Shown here one piece after another: positions 20,091 to 29,280 of a DNA stretch of 64,000 bases. Made by a program: the position numbers and the translations under genes. Numbering within the stretch: position 1 is the first letter of the stretch; every line of letters begins with the position of its first letter. The notes beneath the pieces were generated by a model. It was not told the DNA's origin. It did not search any database and was given only the letters and a program-made list of their open reading frames with translations. Source of the DNA: Betaproteobacteria bacterium (lineage in GTDB: Bacteria > Pseudomonadota > Gammaproteobacteria > Burkholderiales > Burkholderiaceae_D); assembly GCA_025362735.1 (NCBI GenBank), contig JANYFL010000039.1, positions 52,727-116,726 on the forward strand, read 5' to 3'.

Positions 20091-20481
20091 TTAACGGGTC
20101 TCGGCTTGAGTGTCAGCAGGCAATAACAAAGATGCCTTCGTCAAAGAACGGAAAAACAGGCTATAGGGAAAACGGCGCAAGCGGGTGCGGCGCACGTCAG
20201 CCAGCATTTTTGAGAAGTGAAAGGGGTTCGCGGCAATGCGCTGGCATGAAAACAACCAGACGCGCAAGATGTGCAGACTGTGAGTTCCGCTTTCATTTGC
20301 TCCCAACCCAAAGACTGCGCCTGATCACGATCAAAGGTGGCCAGACGGCGCTCAAGCTCGCAGTGCTGCGTAGAGGAGAGGGTACATCAGCATGGGCAAT
20401 GCTGTCCCACAGATCGCCGATCAGCGTCAGGCGCTCCGGCGGAGTGAGATTGGTAATTTCGGCACGAGTTAAAGTTGTCAT
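20091..20481 (-). pseudogene. decayed addiction-module antitoxin / ParE-like toxin remnant
   Basis: From the ATG at 20481 the frame reads MTTLTRAEITNLTPPERLTL and then IGDLWDSIAHADVP, the N-terminus of the Unstab_antitox family. After about PLRS a +1/-1 shift is needed to continue with ELERRLATFDRDQ and GWEQMKAEL, the normal C-terminus. About 30 codons on, in yet another frame, QRIAANPFHFSKMLADVRR and LRRFPYSLFFR match the C-terminal half of ParE-type toxins. The toxin N-terminus is missing, so both genes are dead. They mark the boundary between the defence island and mrdA and may be a relic of an earlier occupant of this insertion site. Confidence 0.72.
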
Positions 20482-20576
20482 ATTGGTAGACTGCCTAAAT
20501 TGGCTTGCCGGTTCAAGTAAGGATTGCATGCACCGTACTGAAAGTTGAAGGCAAAAGAGGGTATGGAAGATTTGAA

Positions 20577-20616
20577 CCTATCCCCACCCCGACCCTCCCC
20601 TTGAAGGGGAGGGAGT
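20577..20616. repeat. C-rich REP-like palindrome (family A, copy 1)
   Basis: Perfect 10-bp arms CCCTCCCCTT / AAGGGGAGGG with a single-base loop (20593-20613), preceded by a CCCCACCCCGA stretch. It lies about 35 bp upstream of mrdA. The same motif recurs at 29170-29276 and in frame inside the gene at 33307-34512. Confidence 0.8.
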
Positions 20617-20650
20617 AAATATAGAACGATTTAATAATTATCCAAGATCG

Positions 20651-22597
20651 ATGACAGAATTCAAAAACAACGAACGCGAACTGCATCTGTTCCGTCTGCG
20701 CTTGGGCGCAGCGTTGATTTTTGTTCTGGTTTGCTTCGGTCTGCTGCTCACCCGCTTCATTGTGTTGCAGGTCGTTCGTCACGACGACTACGCCGCGAAG
20801 GCCGATGAAAACCGCATTGCCATTGCACCGGTCACGCCAAATCGAGGGCTGATTGTTGATCGCAATGGCGTGGTGATCGCCCGCAACTATTCGGCTTACA
20901 CACTTGAAATCACGCCCTCTAAAGTGGGCAATCTGGAAGCGACGATTGATGCATTGGCCGAAGTCGTCAACATCGAGCCACGCCATCGAAAAATCTTTCG
21001 CAAATTACTGGACGAGGGCAAGAACTTTGAAAGCGTGCCGATTCGTACGCGTTTAACCGATGAGGAAATCGCCCGCTTTGCCGCGCAAAGCTATCGCTTT
21101 CCCGGAGTGGCTATTCAGGCAAGGCTGTTTCGCCAGTATCCACTCGGAGAAGTGGCTTCACACGTCGTGGGATATATCGGCCGCATCAGTCAGCGCGATC
21201 AGGAAAAGCTCGAGGAACGCGCTGAAAAAGAAAATGACGATCAGCTGCTGGCCAATTATCAGGGCACCAATTACATCGGCAAGGAAGGCCTGGAAAAACA
21301 CTACGAAGCCGTTTTGCATGGCACGACCGGTTATGAAGAGGTAGAAGTCAGCGCAGGTGGCCATGCCGTACGCACCCTGTCACGCACGCCGGCCACTTCG
21401 GGCAACAACCTGATTCTTTCGGTCGACATCAAGCTGCAGCAACTCGTGGAAGAGGCCTTCGGCGATCGCAAGGGTGCGCTAGTCGCCATCGAACCGGCGA
21501 CCGGCGACATTCTGGCCTATGTTTCCAAGCCAACTTATGACCCGAACCTGTTCGTCGAGGGTATCGATTCGGATAGCTGGAAAGCCCTCAACGAATCGCC
21601 CGATAAACCGCTGATCAACCGGCCCATCAGCGGTGCCTATCCGCCCGGCTCAACCTTCAAGCCCTTCATGGCTTTAGCCGCGCTCGAGAATGGCAAACGC
21701 ACACCTCAGCAAACCATCTTCGATCCGGGCTATTTCAATTTTGGCAATCACCGGTTTCGCGACGATAAAGAAGGGGGTCACGGTACCGTCGATATGTACA
21801 AATCCATCGTCATTTCCTGCGATACCTATTACTACAATCTCGCTGCAGATATGGGCATCGACATGATTGCCAATTTCATGAAGCCCTTTGGGTTCGGCCA
21901 GGTCACTGGCATTGATCTGGACGGTGAACGCACCGGTATACTGCCGTCGACCGAATGGAAACGGAAGGCTTACCGCAAGCCCGAGCTGCAGCGCTGGTAC
22001 GCGGGAGAAACCATCAGTATCGGTATCGGTCAGGGCTATAACTCTTACACCCCACTGCAAATGGCACACGCCATTGCCACTCTGGCCAACAATGGTGTGC
22101 TGATGAAACCGCATCTGGTCAAGGCCATCGAGGACGTGCGCACCGGAGAACGTACATTGACGGTACCCAAGGAAAATGGCCGCATTGAGCTCAAGCCGGA
22201 AAATCTCGAATTCATCAAGAAAGCGCTGAGAGGGGTTCCCGTAGAAGGAACTGCGGCGCGGGCTTTTCAGGGTGCAGGCTATGTCTCGGCGGGCAAGACC
22301 GGAACCGCACAACTTTTCCAGATCAAGCAAAACGAAAAATACAAGGAAGGCAGTGTCAGCCAGCATCTGCGGGATCACGCCTGGTATATCGCGTACGCGC
22401 CTGCTGACCCTGAGTCGGGCATCCCTCGTATTGCTCTAGCGGTGTTGGTCGAAAATGGTGGTTTTGGTGCCGCTGCGGCTGCACCAATAGCGCGCAAGGT
22501 CCTTGACTATTATCTGCTGGGCAAACTGCCCGATCCGCCCAAGCCGACGGACAAGGAAGTTGAACCCGAAGCCGAACCAGGAGCGCACGGTGACTGA
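20651..22597 (+). CDS. mrdA: penicillin-binding protein 2 (elongasome transpeptidase)
   Basis: PBP2 cross-links peptidoglycan during cell elongation, paired with RodA. The 648-residue protein has one N-terminal membrane anchor (about 18-42), the pedestal domain, and a transpeptidase domain with Ser334 in STFK, Ser389-Cys-Asp391 as the SxN-type motif and Lys549-Thr-Gly. Its stop lies 8 nt inside rodA. Because the defence island separates it from mreBCD, it either has its own promoter in 20482-20650 or depends on read-through of about 10 kb. Confidence 0.97.
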   Translation: MTEFKNNERELHLFRLRLGAALIFVLVCFGLLLTRFIVLQVVRHDDYAAKADENRIAIAPVTPNRGLIVDRNGVVIARNYSAYTLEITPSKVGNLEATIDALAEVVNIEPRHRKIFRKLLDEGKNFESVPIRTRLTDEEIARFAAQSYRFPGVAIQARLFRQYPLGEVASHVVGYIGRISQRDQEKLEERAEKENDDQLLANYQGTNYIGKEGLEKHYEAVLHGTTGYEEVEVSAGGHAVRTLSRTPATSGNNLILSVDIKLQQLVEEAFGDRKGALVAIEPATGDILAYVSKPTYDPNLFVEGIDSDSWKALNESPDKPLINRPISGAYPPGSTFKPFMALAALENGKRTPQQTIFDPGYFNFGNHRFRDDKEGGHGTVDMYKSIVISCDTYYYNLAADMGIDMIANFMKPFGFGQVTGIDLDGERTGILPSTEWKRKAYRKPELQRWYAGETISIGIGQGYNSYTPLQMAHAIATLANNGVLMKPHLVKAIEDVRTGERTLTVPKENGRIELKPENLEFIKKALRGVPVEGTAARAFQGAGYVSAGKTGTAQLFQIKQNEKYKEGSVSQHLRDHAWYIAYAPADPESGIPRIALAVLVENGGFGAAAAAPIARKVLDYYLLGKLPDPPKPTDKEVEPEAEPGAHGD

Positions 22598-23744
22598 AGC
22601 TGCTTTGATTGAGGCGGGATGGCGCAGACTTAAACAGTTTGTGAATGTCTTCGACTTGCCACTGGCCATTATTCTTGGTCTCCTGGCAACCTTTAGTCTG
22701 GTGACGCTCTATAGCGCAGGCTACGATTTTCCGGGGCGCTTTGAAGGTCAGGTACGCAACTTCGTTGCTGCGTTTTTTGTGCTCTGGATTGCGGCCAACA
22801 TCAAACCCCATCATCTGATGCGCATGGCTATTCCTGTCTACGTCAGCGGCGTCGCGTTACTAGTTTGCGTGGCCGTCTTCGGCATTTCGAAAAACGGCGC
22901 ACAGCGCTGGCTGAATGTGGGCGTGGTCATTCAACCTTCAGAAATGTTAAAAATTGGCGTGCCCTTGATGCTGGCCTGGTATTTTCACAAACATGAAACT
23001 CAGGTGCGCGGGCGCGACTTCTTCGCCGCCGCCTTGTTACTCGTCATACCGGTCGGTCTGGTTGCCAAACAACCGGATCTGGGGACTGCGCTATTGATCA
23101 TGGCCGCAGGGCTATATGTGATTTACTTTGCAGGACTTTCATGGAAATTGATTGCTCCAGTCCTGCTGATCGCCGTCATCGGCGCCGGCAGCCTGATTTA
23201 TTTTGGCGACCAGATGTGTGCCGACGGTGTCAAATGGCCGGGTATGCGCGAATATCAGAAACAACGCATCTGCACCTTGCTTGACCCAACGACCGACCCG
23301 CTGGGCAAGGGCTTCCATACGATTCAGGCCGCCATTGCGGTCGGGTCTGGTGGAGTAACCGGCAAGGGTTATATGCAGGGCACGCAGGCCCATCTTGAAT
23401 TCATTCCCGAACGGACAACCGACTTTATTTTTGCCGTCTATGCTGAAGAATTCGGCCTGATCGGCAACGTTTTATTGATGCTGCTCTATACCGCCTTGAT
23501 TGCGCGCGGCCTGATCATCGCGGGCAACGCTCCTTCATATTTCTCGCGCCTGCTTGCGGGCTCGATCACGCTGATCTTTTTCACTTATGCCTTCGTCAAC
23601 ATGGGCATGGTGTCGGGTATGTTGCCGGTAGTCGGCGTGCCATTGCCATTCATGAGCTATGGCGGAACAGCACTCGCGACACTGGGGGTTGGCTCAGGCA
23701 TTCTGATGAGTATTCAGCGGCATCGTAAGCTGGTGCAAACTTGA
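22590..23744 (+). CDS. rodA: peptidoglycan glycosyltransferase RodA
   Basis: RodA is a SEDS-family integral-membrane glycosyltransferase that polymerises lipid II with PBP2. The 384-residue product has about ten hydrophobic segments and the SEDS signatures NVGVVIQPSEMLKIGVP, KQPDLGTALLI and the C-terminal VPLPFMSYGGTALATLG. I take the GTG at 22590, which overlaps mrdA by 8 nt and has AGGAG upstream. The frame is open to 22503, but the extra residues are not RodA-like. Confidence 0.96.
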   Translation: MTEAALIEAGWRRLKQFVNVFDLPLAIILGLLATFSLVTLYSAGYDFPGRFEGQVRNFVAAFFVLWIAANIKPHHLMRMAIPVYVSGVALLVCVAVFGISKNGAQRWLNVGVVIQPSEMLKIGVPLMLAWYFHKHETQVRGRDFFAAALLLVIPVGLVAKQPDLGTALLIMAAGLYVIYFAGLSWKLIAPVLLIAVIGAGSLIYFGDQMCADGVKWPGMREYQKQRICTLLDPTTDPLGKGFHTIQAAIAVGSGGVTGKGYMQGTQAHLEFIPERTTDFIFAVYAEEFGLIGNVLLMLLYTALIARGLIIAGNAPSYFSRLLAGSITLIFFTYAFVNMGMVSGMLPVVGVPLPFMSYGGTALATLGVGSGILMSIQRHRKLVQT

Positions 23745-23764
23745 TATCGATGAAAACCTACAAG

Positions 23765-23978
23765 CCTGACACAGAGTACTCAGAGAGGCACAGAGAAATC
23801 CCTGTCATCCTGAGCGCGGCGAAGGATCTCAGGTCTGCCCCAAGCGTCGTCGGTCATTCTGCACCTGAGATCCTTCGCTGCGCTCAGGATGACAAGAGCG
23901 TTATCACGAGATCGTGTGGTTTGCTCCAGATTTCCTCTGTGAATCTCCGTGCCTCTGTGTCTCTGTGTTGAGAGGTTT
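23765..23978. repeat. composite repeat: family B arms enclosing a family C palindrome
   Basis: Outer arms are of the ACACAGAG type: GACACAGAGTACTCAGAGAG near 23767 and, at 23930-23977, CTCTGTGTCTCTGTGTTGAG. Between them, at 23803-23834 and 23863-23894, lie 32-base inverted arms beginning TGTCATCCTGAGCGC, identical except for one base. The inner element therefore appears to have inserted into the outer one, or both were copied together. The right edge of the outer arm, AGAGG at 23971-23975, sits 5 nt before the rlpA ATG and so works as its ribosome binding site. Confidence 0.75.
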
Positions 23979-23980
23979 TC

Positions 23981-25111
23981 ATGATGCGACCAACCCTTTT
24001 GGCGCTCGCTGCAGTACTCGCAGGCTGCACATCCCTGCCGCCGGTCAGCAAAGCGCCCGAACAAAAGACAGCTCCAAGTCCGGCGAAGGACGTTAGCGGT
24101 TCTAAACCACCCCCGACTGTTGCGCAGACTAAACCCGGTAAGGGCGCCTATTATCAGGATGATGGTCCGGGTGACAATGTGCCACCGAACCTGCTGCAGA
24201 TCCCTGATGCGGTTCCGCGCGTGGAAACATACTCGCGCGCCGCCAATCGACCCTATAACGTTTTCGGTATCGACTTCGTACCCGACACCTCGGACAAGCC
24301 TTTCAAACAGCAAGGCGTGGGATCCTGGTATGGCCGCAAATTTCACGGGCAGAAGACCGCCAGCGGCGAAATCTACGACATGTACGCGATGACTGCGGCG
24401 CATCCCACCTTGCCGATTCCGAGTTATGCCAAGGTCACCAATGTGGCCACAGGTCAGTCGGTGATTGTGCGCGTTAATGATCGCGGCCCTTTCTTGCGCA
24501 GCCGCGTGATGGATCTGTCCTATGCTGCTGCGCTCAAACTGGGTTATGTTGATCAAGGCAGTACGCTCATTGAAGTGGAGCGTCTGCTGCCGAACGACAT
24601 CATCGCAGGCAAATTCAGACCGAATCCATGGACAGCGCAGATTGCCGCAATATCGACTTCCACAGACAATTCCAAGGCAACGATTCCAGCAACGCCTGTG
24701 GCCGTAGCGCTCCCTTCGTCTGAAGGAAATATCGCACTTGACGCCAGCCAATTGCCCAATGCTCCCGATGAAGCTCGCCTGGTCGCGCTGATTGCAACAG
24801 CGTCAATTCCGACTGTTGCAACTACTCCGGGGAACACCCCGATTGCCAGCAATAACAAGGGCATTTTCTTGCAGCTTGCCTCCTTTCGAGCACGCGGCAT
24901 CGCAGATGAATTCAAACAAAAAGTGGCGCTTGAACTTGATGCAAGCCTAAGTGGTCAGCTTGTCGTCAACACCGCATCCATCAATGGCGCCGAGTGGTTC
25001 CGCGTTCAGTTGGGCCCCTATGCAAACCGCACCTTGGCCGATGCCGCTGCGCAAAGCTTGCGCAATATGGTTAATGGCAGTTATCGACCCATTATCGTTT
25101 TACAGCCCTAG
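23981..25111 (+). CDS. rlpA: RlpA-like septal/lateral wall lipoprotein
   Basis: A 376-residue lipoprotein with lipobox LAGC (Cys16). A double-psi beta-barrel domain follows at about residues 105-200 (VGSWYGRKFHGQKTASGEIYD and VRVNDRGPF), then a linker and a C-terminal SPOR domain from about 295. RlpA homologues bind or cleave glycan strands lacking stem peptides. It belongs with rodA by position but is separated from it by a 236-bp composite repeat, whose edge supplies its ribosome binding site. Confidence 0.93.
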   Translation: MMRPTLLALAAVLAGCTSLPPVSKAPEQKTAPSPAKDVSGSKPPPTVAQTKPGKGAYYQDDGPGDNVPPNLLQIPDAVPRVETYSRAANRPYNVFGIDFVPDTSDKPFKQQGVGSWYGRKFHGQKTASGEIYDMYAMTAAHPTLPIPSYAKVTNVATGQSVIVRVNDRGPFLRSRVMDLSYAAALKLGYVDQGSTLIEVERLLPNDIIAGKFRPNPWTAQIAAISTSTDNSKATIPATPVAVALPSSEGNIALDASQLPNAPDEARLVALIATASIPTVATTPGNTPIASNNKGIFLQLASFRARGIADEFKQKVALELDASLSGQLVVNTASINGAEWFRVQLGPYANRTLADAAAQSLRNMVNGSYRPIIVLQP

Positions 25112-25828
25112 ATGAAATCCTTGATCGACGTCGGTTACGCCTTGCTGTCACCGGATGCGTTGCAAACACAGCTGGGTGCCAATCGTGCTGAACTCGATGC
25201 GCTTCGCCCTTCCTGGTCGCGCTTGCCTTTAGACACCTACTTGCGCGACGGCGGGCATTATCGCCACCGACGCCATAGCTGTTTTATTTATTCGACTGAG
25301 GCAGGAAAATTGGAGCTAACGCCGCACCGTGCGCACTGGCAGTCGATTGACTACAACGCTTTGCACGGCGGGATGGAACGCTGGTTCGAACCCATCGAAA
25401 ATTCTGTTGTGCAGTCTACAATCTGGCATCAGTTACTGAGTTCTTTGGCGGCAACGTTTGCCCATTTGCGCCCGGTCACACACTGGTATATCGAAGCACA
25501 TCAGTTTCGGATTGATACGGCTGAGGGGATCGGGCGTCCCACGCCAGAAGGCGCGCATCGCGATGGTGTCGATTACGTGGTGGTGATTCTGGTGAACCGG
25601 CAACACATCAAAGGCGGCGAGACGCGCGTGTTTGAAGCGCATGGAAGCACGGGCATTCGCTTCACGATGCATGAACCCTGGACCGCATTACTGCTCGACG
25701 ATGCGCGGGTGATTCACGAGACTACGCCCATCCTGCCCGAAGGAACCGATGGGGTTCGTGACACCTTGGTGCTGACCTTTCGTGAGCATGGATTTCAAGA
25801 AAAGCCCGTCAGACCCCACAGCTTCTAG
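25112..25828 (+). CDS. 2OG-Fe(II) dioxygenase family protein
   Basis: A 238-residue protein with the jelly-roll iron ligands in order: His-x-Asp in GAHRDGVDYV and the distal His in VIHETTPI, followed by the 2-oxoglutarate-binding Arg region in VRDTLVLTFR. This matches the 2OG-Fe_Oxy_2 family, whose characterised members hydroxylate free amino acids; the substrate here is unknown. It begins directly after the rlpA stop, so it is probably co-transcribed. Its stop overlaps that of the convergent rsmI. Confidence 0.82.
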   Translation: MKSLIDVGYALLSPDALQTQLGANRAELDALRPSWSRLPLDTYLRDGGHYRHRRHSCFIYSTEAGKLELTPHRAHWQSIDYNALHGGMERWFEPIENSVVQSTIWHQLLSSLAATFAHLRPVTHWYIEAHQFRIDTAEGIGRPTPEGAHRDGVDYVVVILVNRQHIKGGETRVFEAHGSTGIRFTMHEPWTALLLDDARVIHETTPILPEGTDGVRDTLVLTFREHGFQEKPVRPHSF

Positions 25829-26718
25829 CCTTGATGTTTGATCTTCAGTGCCCGCGCGTAGAGTGTTTTGCGTGAAGCGTGGGTCAACTCAACCGTCACA
25901 TCAACTGCTTCCGATAAAGGCAGCACGCCGAGCAAGCGCTGCAATATCGGCAAGGCGACTTCAAAAGGATCAGGCAATTTGGACGGTGCCTCGACAATCA
26001 AAACAAACTCGCCGCGCTGGCGATTGTCGTCCTCTTCCAGCCAGGTACGCGCTTCACCCAGGGGGCAGACATGAATGCTCTCGAACAACTTGGTCAATTC
26101 CCGGGCAATGGCAATGCGACGGCCTCTTCCGAAAACATCCGCCAACAAGCTCACCGTATCGAGCACACGATGTGGGGCTTCATAAAAGACCAGATTGGCA
26201 GCAAGCGAGGTCAATGGTTTCAGGTCTGTTTCGGCCTGATTGCGTTTGCTCGGTAAAAAACCGTGGAAATGAAATGCCCCTGCATTCTGAAACCCGGGCA
26301 GTCCAGCCGCCGATAGCGCACAGGCCACTGCGCTTACACCGGGAAGCGGCATGACCTGAAAGCCCGCGGTACGCGCTGCATTGACCAGAATAGCGCCCGG
26401 GTCAGAAATCGCAGGCGTGCCGGCATCGGATAAATAAGCAACCCGCTCGCCCGCCTTGAGACGTTGAATGATGACTGCGCTCGCTTCGTGTTCATTGTGC
26501 ATATGCGCCGCAAAGCAGGGCTTGTCGATGCCGTAATGGGTCAACAAGCGTTTGGCAGTGCGCGTGTCTTCGGCGGCGACGGCATCGACCATTTTCAAAC
26601 AGTCGAGCGCACGCAGTGTGATATCGGCCAGATTGCCGATTGGCGTGGCAATGACGTAGAGTGTGGCGGCGGGATAGTGCTGCGTTTGAATGGCAAGGGG
26701 CTGGAGATCAGAATTCAT
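25825..26718 (-). CDS. rsmI: 16S rRNA (cytidine(1402)-2'-O)-methyltransferase
   Basis: RsmI methylates the 2'-OH of C1402 in 16S rRNA. The tetrapyrrole-methylase fold is evident from TLYVIATPIGNLADITLRAL at the start, AEDTRTAKRLLTHYGI, YLSDAGTPAISDPG and FYEAPHRV. The 297-residue form starting at 26718 matches the family; an upstream ATG at 26760 would add 14 residues. It is divergent from yraN with about 56 bp between starts. Confidence 0.96.
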   Translation of the reverse strand: MNSDLQPLAIQTQHYPAATLYVIATPIGNLADITLRALDCLKMVDAVAAEDTRTAKRLLTHYGIDKPCFAAHMHNEHEASAVIIQRLKAGERVAYLSDAGTPAISDPGAILVNAARTAGFQVMPLPGVSAVACALSAAGLPGFQNAGAFHFHGFLPSKRNQAETDLKPLTSLAANLVFYEAPHRVLDTVSLLADVFGRGRRIAIARELTKLFESIHVCPLGEARTWLEEDDNRQRGEFVLIVEAPSKLPDPFEVALPILQRLLGVLPLSEAVDVTVELTHASRKTLYARALKIKHQG

Positions 26719-26774
26719 GGCGCGATTGTGCACGCGTTCATGAGACGCAACAACCAACAAGAAGGAAAAGCCGA

Positions 26775-27167
26775 ATGGGTTTGCTCAAAGCGCTCAAGCT
26801 AACCGAACGTCAAGTCCAAGGTGCTCAAGGTGAAGCACTGGCCCGAAATCATTTGACGCGGGCTGGCCTAAAGCACCTGGCCAGCAACGTTAGCTATCGT
26901 CAGGGTGAACTTGATCTGGTGATGCTGGAGCAAGGCAAACAAGGGGCGACATTGATTTTTATTGAAGTGAGGATGCGCACTAGTGCAGCTTTTGGTGGGG
27001 CAGCGGCCAGCGTAAATCCCGGCAAACAGCGCCGCCTGATTGCCGCTGCTGAACAATATCTTCAGGAACATTATGCAACTCATCTACCCGCTTGCCGCTT
27101 CGATGTGGTGACCATAGATGGTGAGGGAACAATCGAATGGCTGCGTGATGCCTTTCAGTCGCATTGA
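26775..27167 (+). CDS. UPF0102 family nuclease-fold protein YraN
   Basis: A small 130-residue protein of the YraN/UPF0102 family with a restriction-like fold: GAQGEALARNHL, then GELDLVMLEQG and the FIEVRMR strand carrying the Glu-x-Arg/Lys pair. Its cellular role is unsettled, with links to recombination suggested for the family. The start at 26775 has AAGGA about 9 nt upstream. It follows the usual rsmI/yraN/SIS/BON order. Confidence 0.9.
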   Translation: MGLLKALKLTERQVQGAQGEALARNHLTRAGLKHLASNVSYRQGELDLVMLEQGKQGATLIFIEVRMRTSAAFGGAAASVNPGKQRRLIAAAEQYLQEHYATHLPACRFDVVTIDGEGTIEWLRDAFQSH

Positions 27168-27203
27168 CACAAGGCATACGCAAACCAGAGAGAAGCAGGC
27201 GAT

Positions 27204-27212
27204 TGCTATAAT
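27204..27212 (+). promoter_or_regulatory. extended -10 promoter for the SIS-isomerase operon
   Basis: TGCTATAAT is a perfect -10 with the TGn extension, 36 bp upstream of the ATG at 27249. No matching -35 lies 16-18 bp upstream, as expected for extended -10 promoters. Transcription would begin near 27219. Confidence 0.5.
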
Positions 27213-27239
27213 CGGCCCACTACTTTCACACCACAGTGA

Positions 27240-27838
<599 letters not shown>

Positions 27839-27839
<1 letters not shown>

Positions 27840-28510
27840 TGAAACAAGCTGCAATCATCCCATCCAATAAACCCTTGCATCAAAAGCTCCCGTTTGCAGC
27901 AGCCTTGTTGACGGCCGTACTCGTGACGACTCAGTTGTCGGCCTGCTTTCCTGTGGTTGTGGCCGGTTTTGCGGCGGGCACACTGGCCGCAATGGACCGG
28001 CGCACCATTGGTGCACAGACTGATGACACCGCCATTGAGCTCAAGGCCGAGAACCGCTTCCGGGATCAATTAGGAGGGCGTGCTCACATTGCCGCCACCA
28101 GTTATAACCGTAAGCTCTTGCTGACGGGCGAAGTGTCGAGTCAGAATACGAAAGAAGAGGCCGAGAAAATTGCTGCGGGCGTTGAGAACGTATTGGCGGT
28201 CATTAATGAATTGGAAATCATCGATACCGGTTCGTTCGGATCACGCTCGAACGACGTCTACATTACGACCAAGGTGCGCGCCACTCTCATTGATGCTGAT
28301 GATCTTTACGCCAACGCGTTCAAAGTCCAGACGGATCGTGGCAATGTTTATCTCATGGGGCGCGTGACCGAACGTGAAGGTGCCCGCGCCGCTGAACTGG
28401 TGCGCGGCATCAGTGGTGTACAGAAGGTCGTCAAAGTCTTCGACTACATCACCGAAGATGAACTCAAGCAGTTGAGTATGACGAAGGCGCCGGCAGAGCC
28501 CAAAAAATAG
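27839..28510 (+). CDS. DolP/YraP-like outer-membrane lipoprotein with two BON domains
   Basis: The 223-residue product has a signal peptide ending in lipobox LSAC (Cys near residue 36), then two tandem BON domains at about 65-135 and 145-215 (RFRDQLGGRAHIAATSYNRK and TTKVRATLIDADDLYANAFK). The E. coli relative DolP binds anionic phospholipid at division sites and supports outer-membrane integrity. The start at 27839 shares a base with the upstream stop. Confidence 0.92.
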
Positions 28511-28575
28511 TTCGCGGATTTGCCGATTCATAAACGTCAATCTGCGCCTGTGGGCGTGTGACAGGGGAGAGTTGC

Positions 28576-29169
28576 ATGAGTTTCGGCTTGATCATTTTTA
28601 TTTTTGTCATTCTGTTGCCCCTCTTCTGGGGCATGGGTGCCTATAACCGGCTGGTGGGTCTACGCAATCGGGTCAAGAACGCCTTTGCCCAAATTGATGT
28701 TCAGCTCAAGCGCCGCTATGACCTGATTCCCAATCTGGTCGAAACCGCCAAGGCCTATATGCAGCACGAAGCCAACACACTCGAAGCCGTGATTGCTGCA
28801 CGCGACCATGCCGTGCGTGCCAAGGCAATCGTCGCTAGCAACCCGGCCAATACTGCCGCGATGACTGAACTGAATCAGGCAGAAAATGCCTTGTCCGGTA
28901 CATTAGGTCGACTGTTCGCAGTATCCGAGGCCTATCCTGATCTGAAGGCCAATCAGAACATGATGCAGCTGACCGAAGAGCTGACCAGTACCGAAAACAA
29001 AATTGCCTTTGCCCGTCAGGCATACAACGACGACGTGATGAGCTACAACACTGGCATTGAACAATTCCCTGCGAGCATCATTGCAGGTATGTTCCGCTTC
29101 AAGCCTTCGGAGTTGCTCGTGGCGACGGAGTCCGCTGAAGAAAAGAAGCCGGTGAAGGTGCAGTTCTAA
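28576..29169 (+). CDS. lemA: LemA family membrane protein
   Basis: A 197-residue LemA protein: N-terminal transmembrane helix (about 3-22) followed by YNRLVGLRNRVKNAFAQIDV and LKRRYDLIPNLVETAKAYM, the core of this all-helical periplasmic family. The start at 28576 has GGGGAG about 6 nt upstream, while an in-frame ATG at 28558 lacks one. LemA genes are regularly paired with M48 proteases, as here, but the joint function is not established. Confidence 0.94.
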   Translation: MSFGLIIFIFVILLPLFWGMGAYNRLVGLRNRVKNAFAQIDVQLKRRYDLIPNLVETAKAYMQHEANTLEAVIAARDHAVRAKAIVASNPANTAAMTELNQAENALSGTLGRLFAVSEAYPDLKANQNMMQLTEELTSTENKIAFARQAYNDDVMSYNTGIEQFPASIIAGMFRFKPSELLVATESAEEKKPVKVQF

Positions 29170-29276
29170 CTTCCCCCCCTTTCAAGGGGGGGGGTTGGGG
29201 TGGGAATGGGTTATATCGCAGGATTTTCAAACCCATCCCCCTCCTCACCTCCCCCTTGAAAGGGGAGGAACCCCGC
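29170..29276. repeat. C-rich REP-like repeats in inverted pair (family A, copies 2 and 3)
   Basis: Two copies face each other across a short spacer: CCCCCCTTTCAAGGGGGGGG near 29173-29193 with a GGTTGGGGTGGG tail, and CCCATCCCCCTC ... CTCCCCCTTGAAAGGGGAGG ending near 29269. Together they could fold into one large cruciform between lemA and the M48 protease gene, limiting read-through. The protease gene starts a few bases after the second copy. Confidence 0.8.
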
Positions 29277-29280
29277 CCCT

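Noticed and set aside
10825..20650. Integrase, transposase or direct repeats bounding the defence island
   Set aside because: I looked on both sides and found none; the palindrome TGTTTAAACA at 20068-20077 has no partner at the left border.
21674..22378. 234-codon minus-strand open frame opposite mrdA
   Set aside because: Antisense to the PBP2 transpeptidase domain, no recognisable features.
27164..27169. TTGACA as -35 for the SIS-isomerase promoter
   Set aside because: It lies 37 bp from the TATAAT at 27207, far beyond the 16-18 bp needed.
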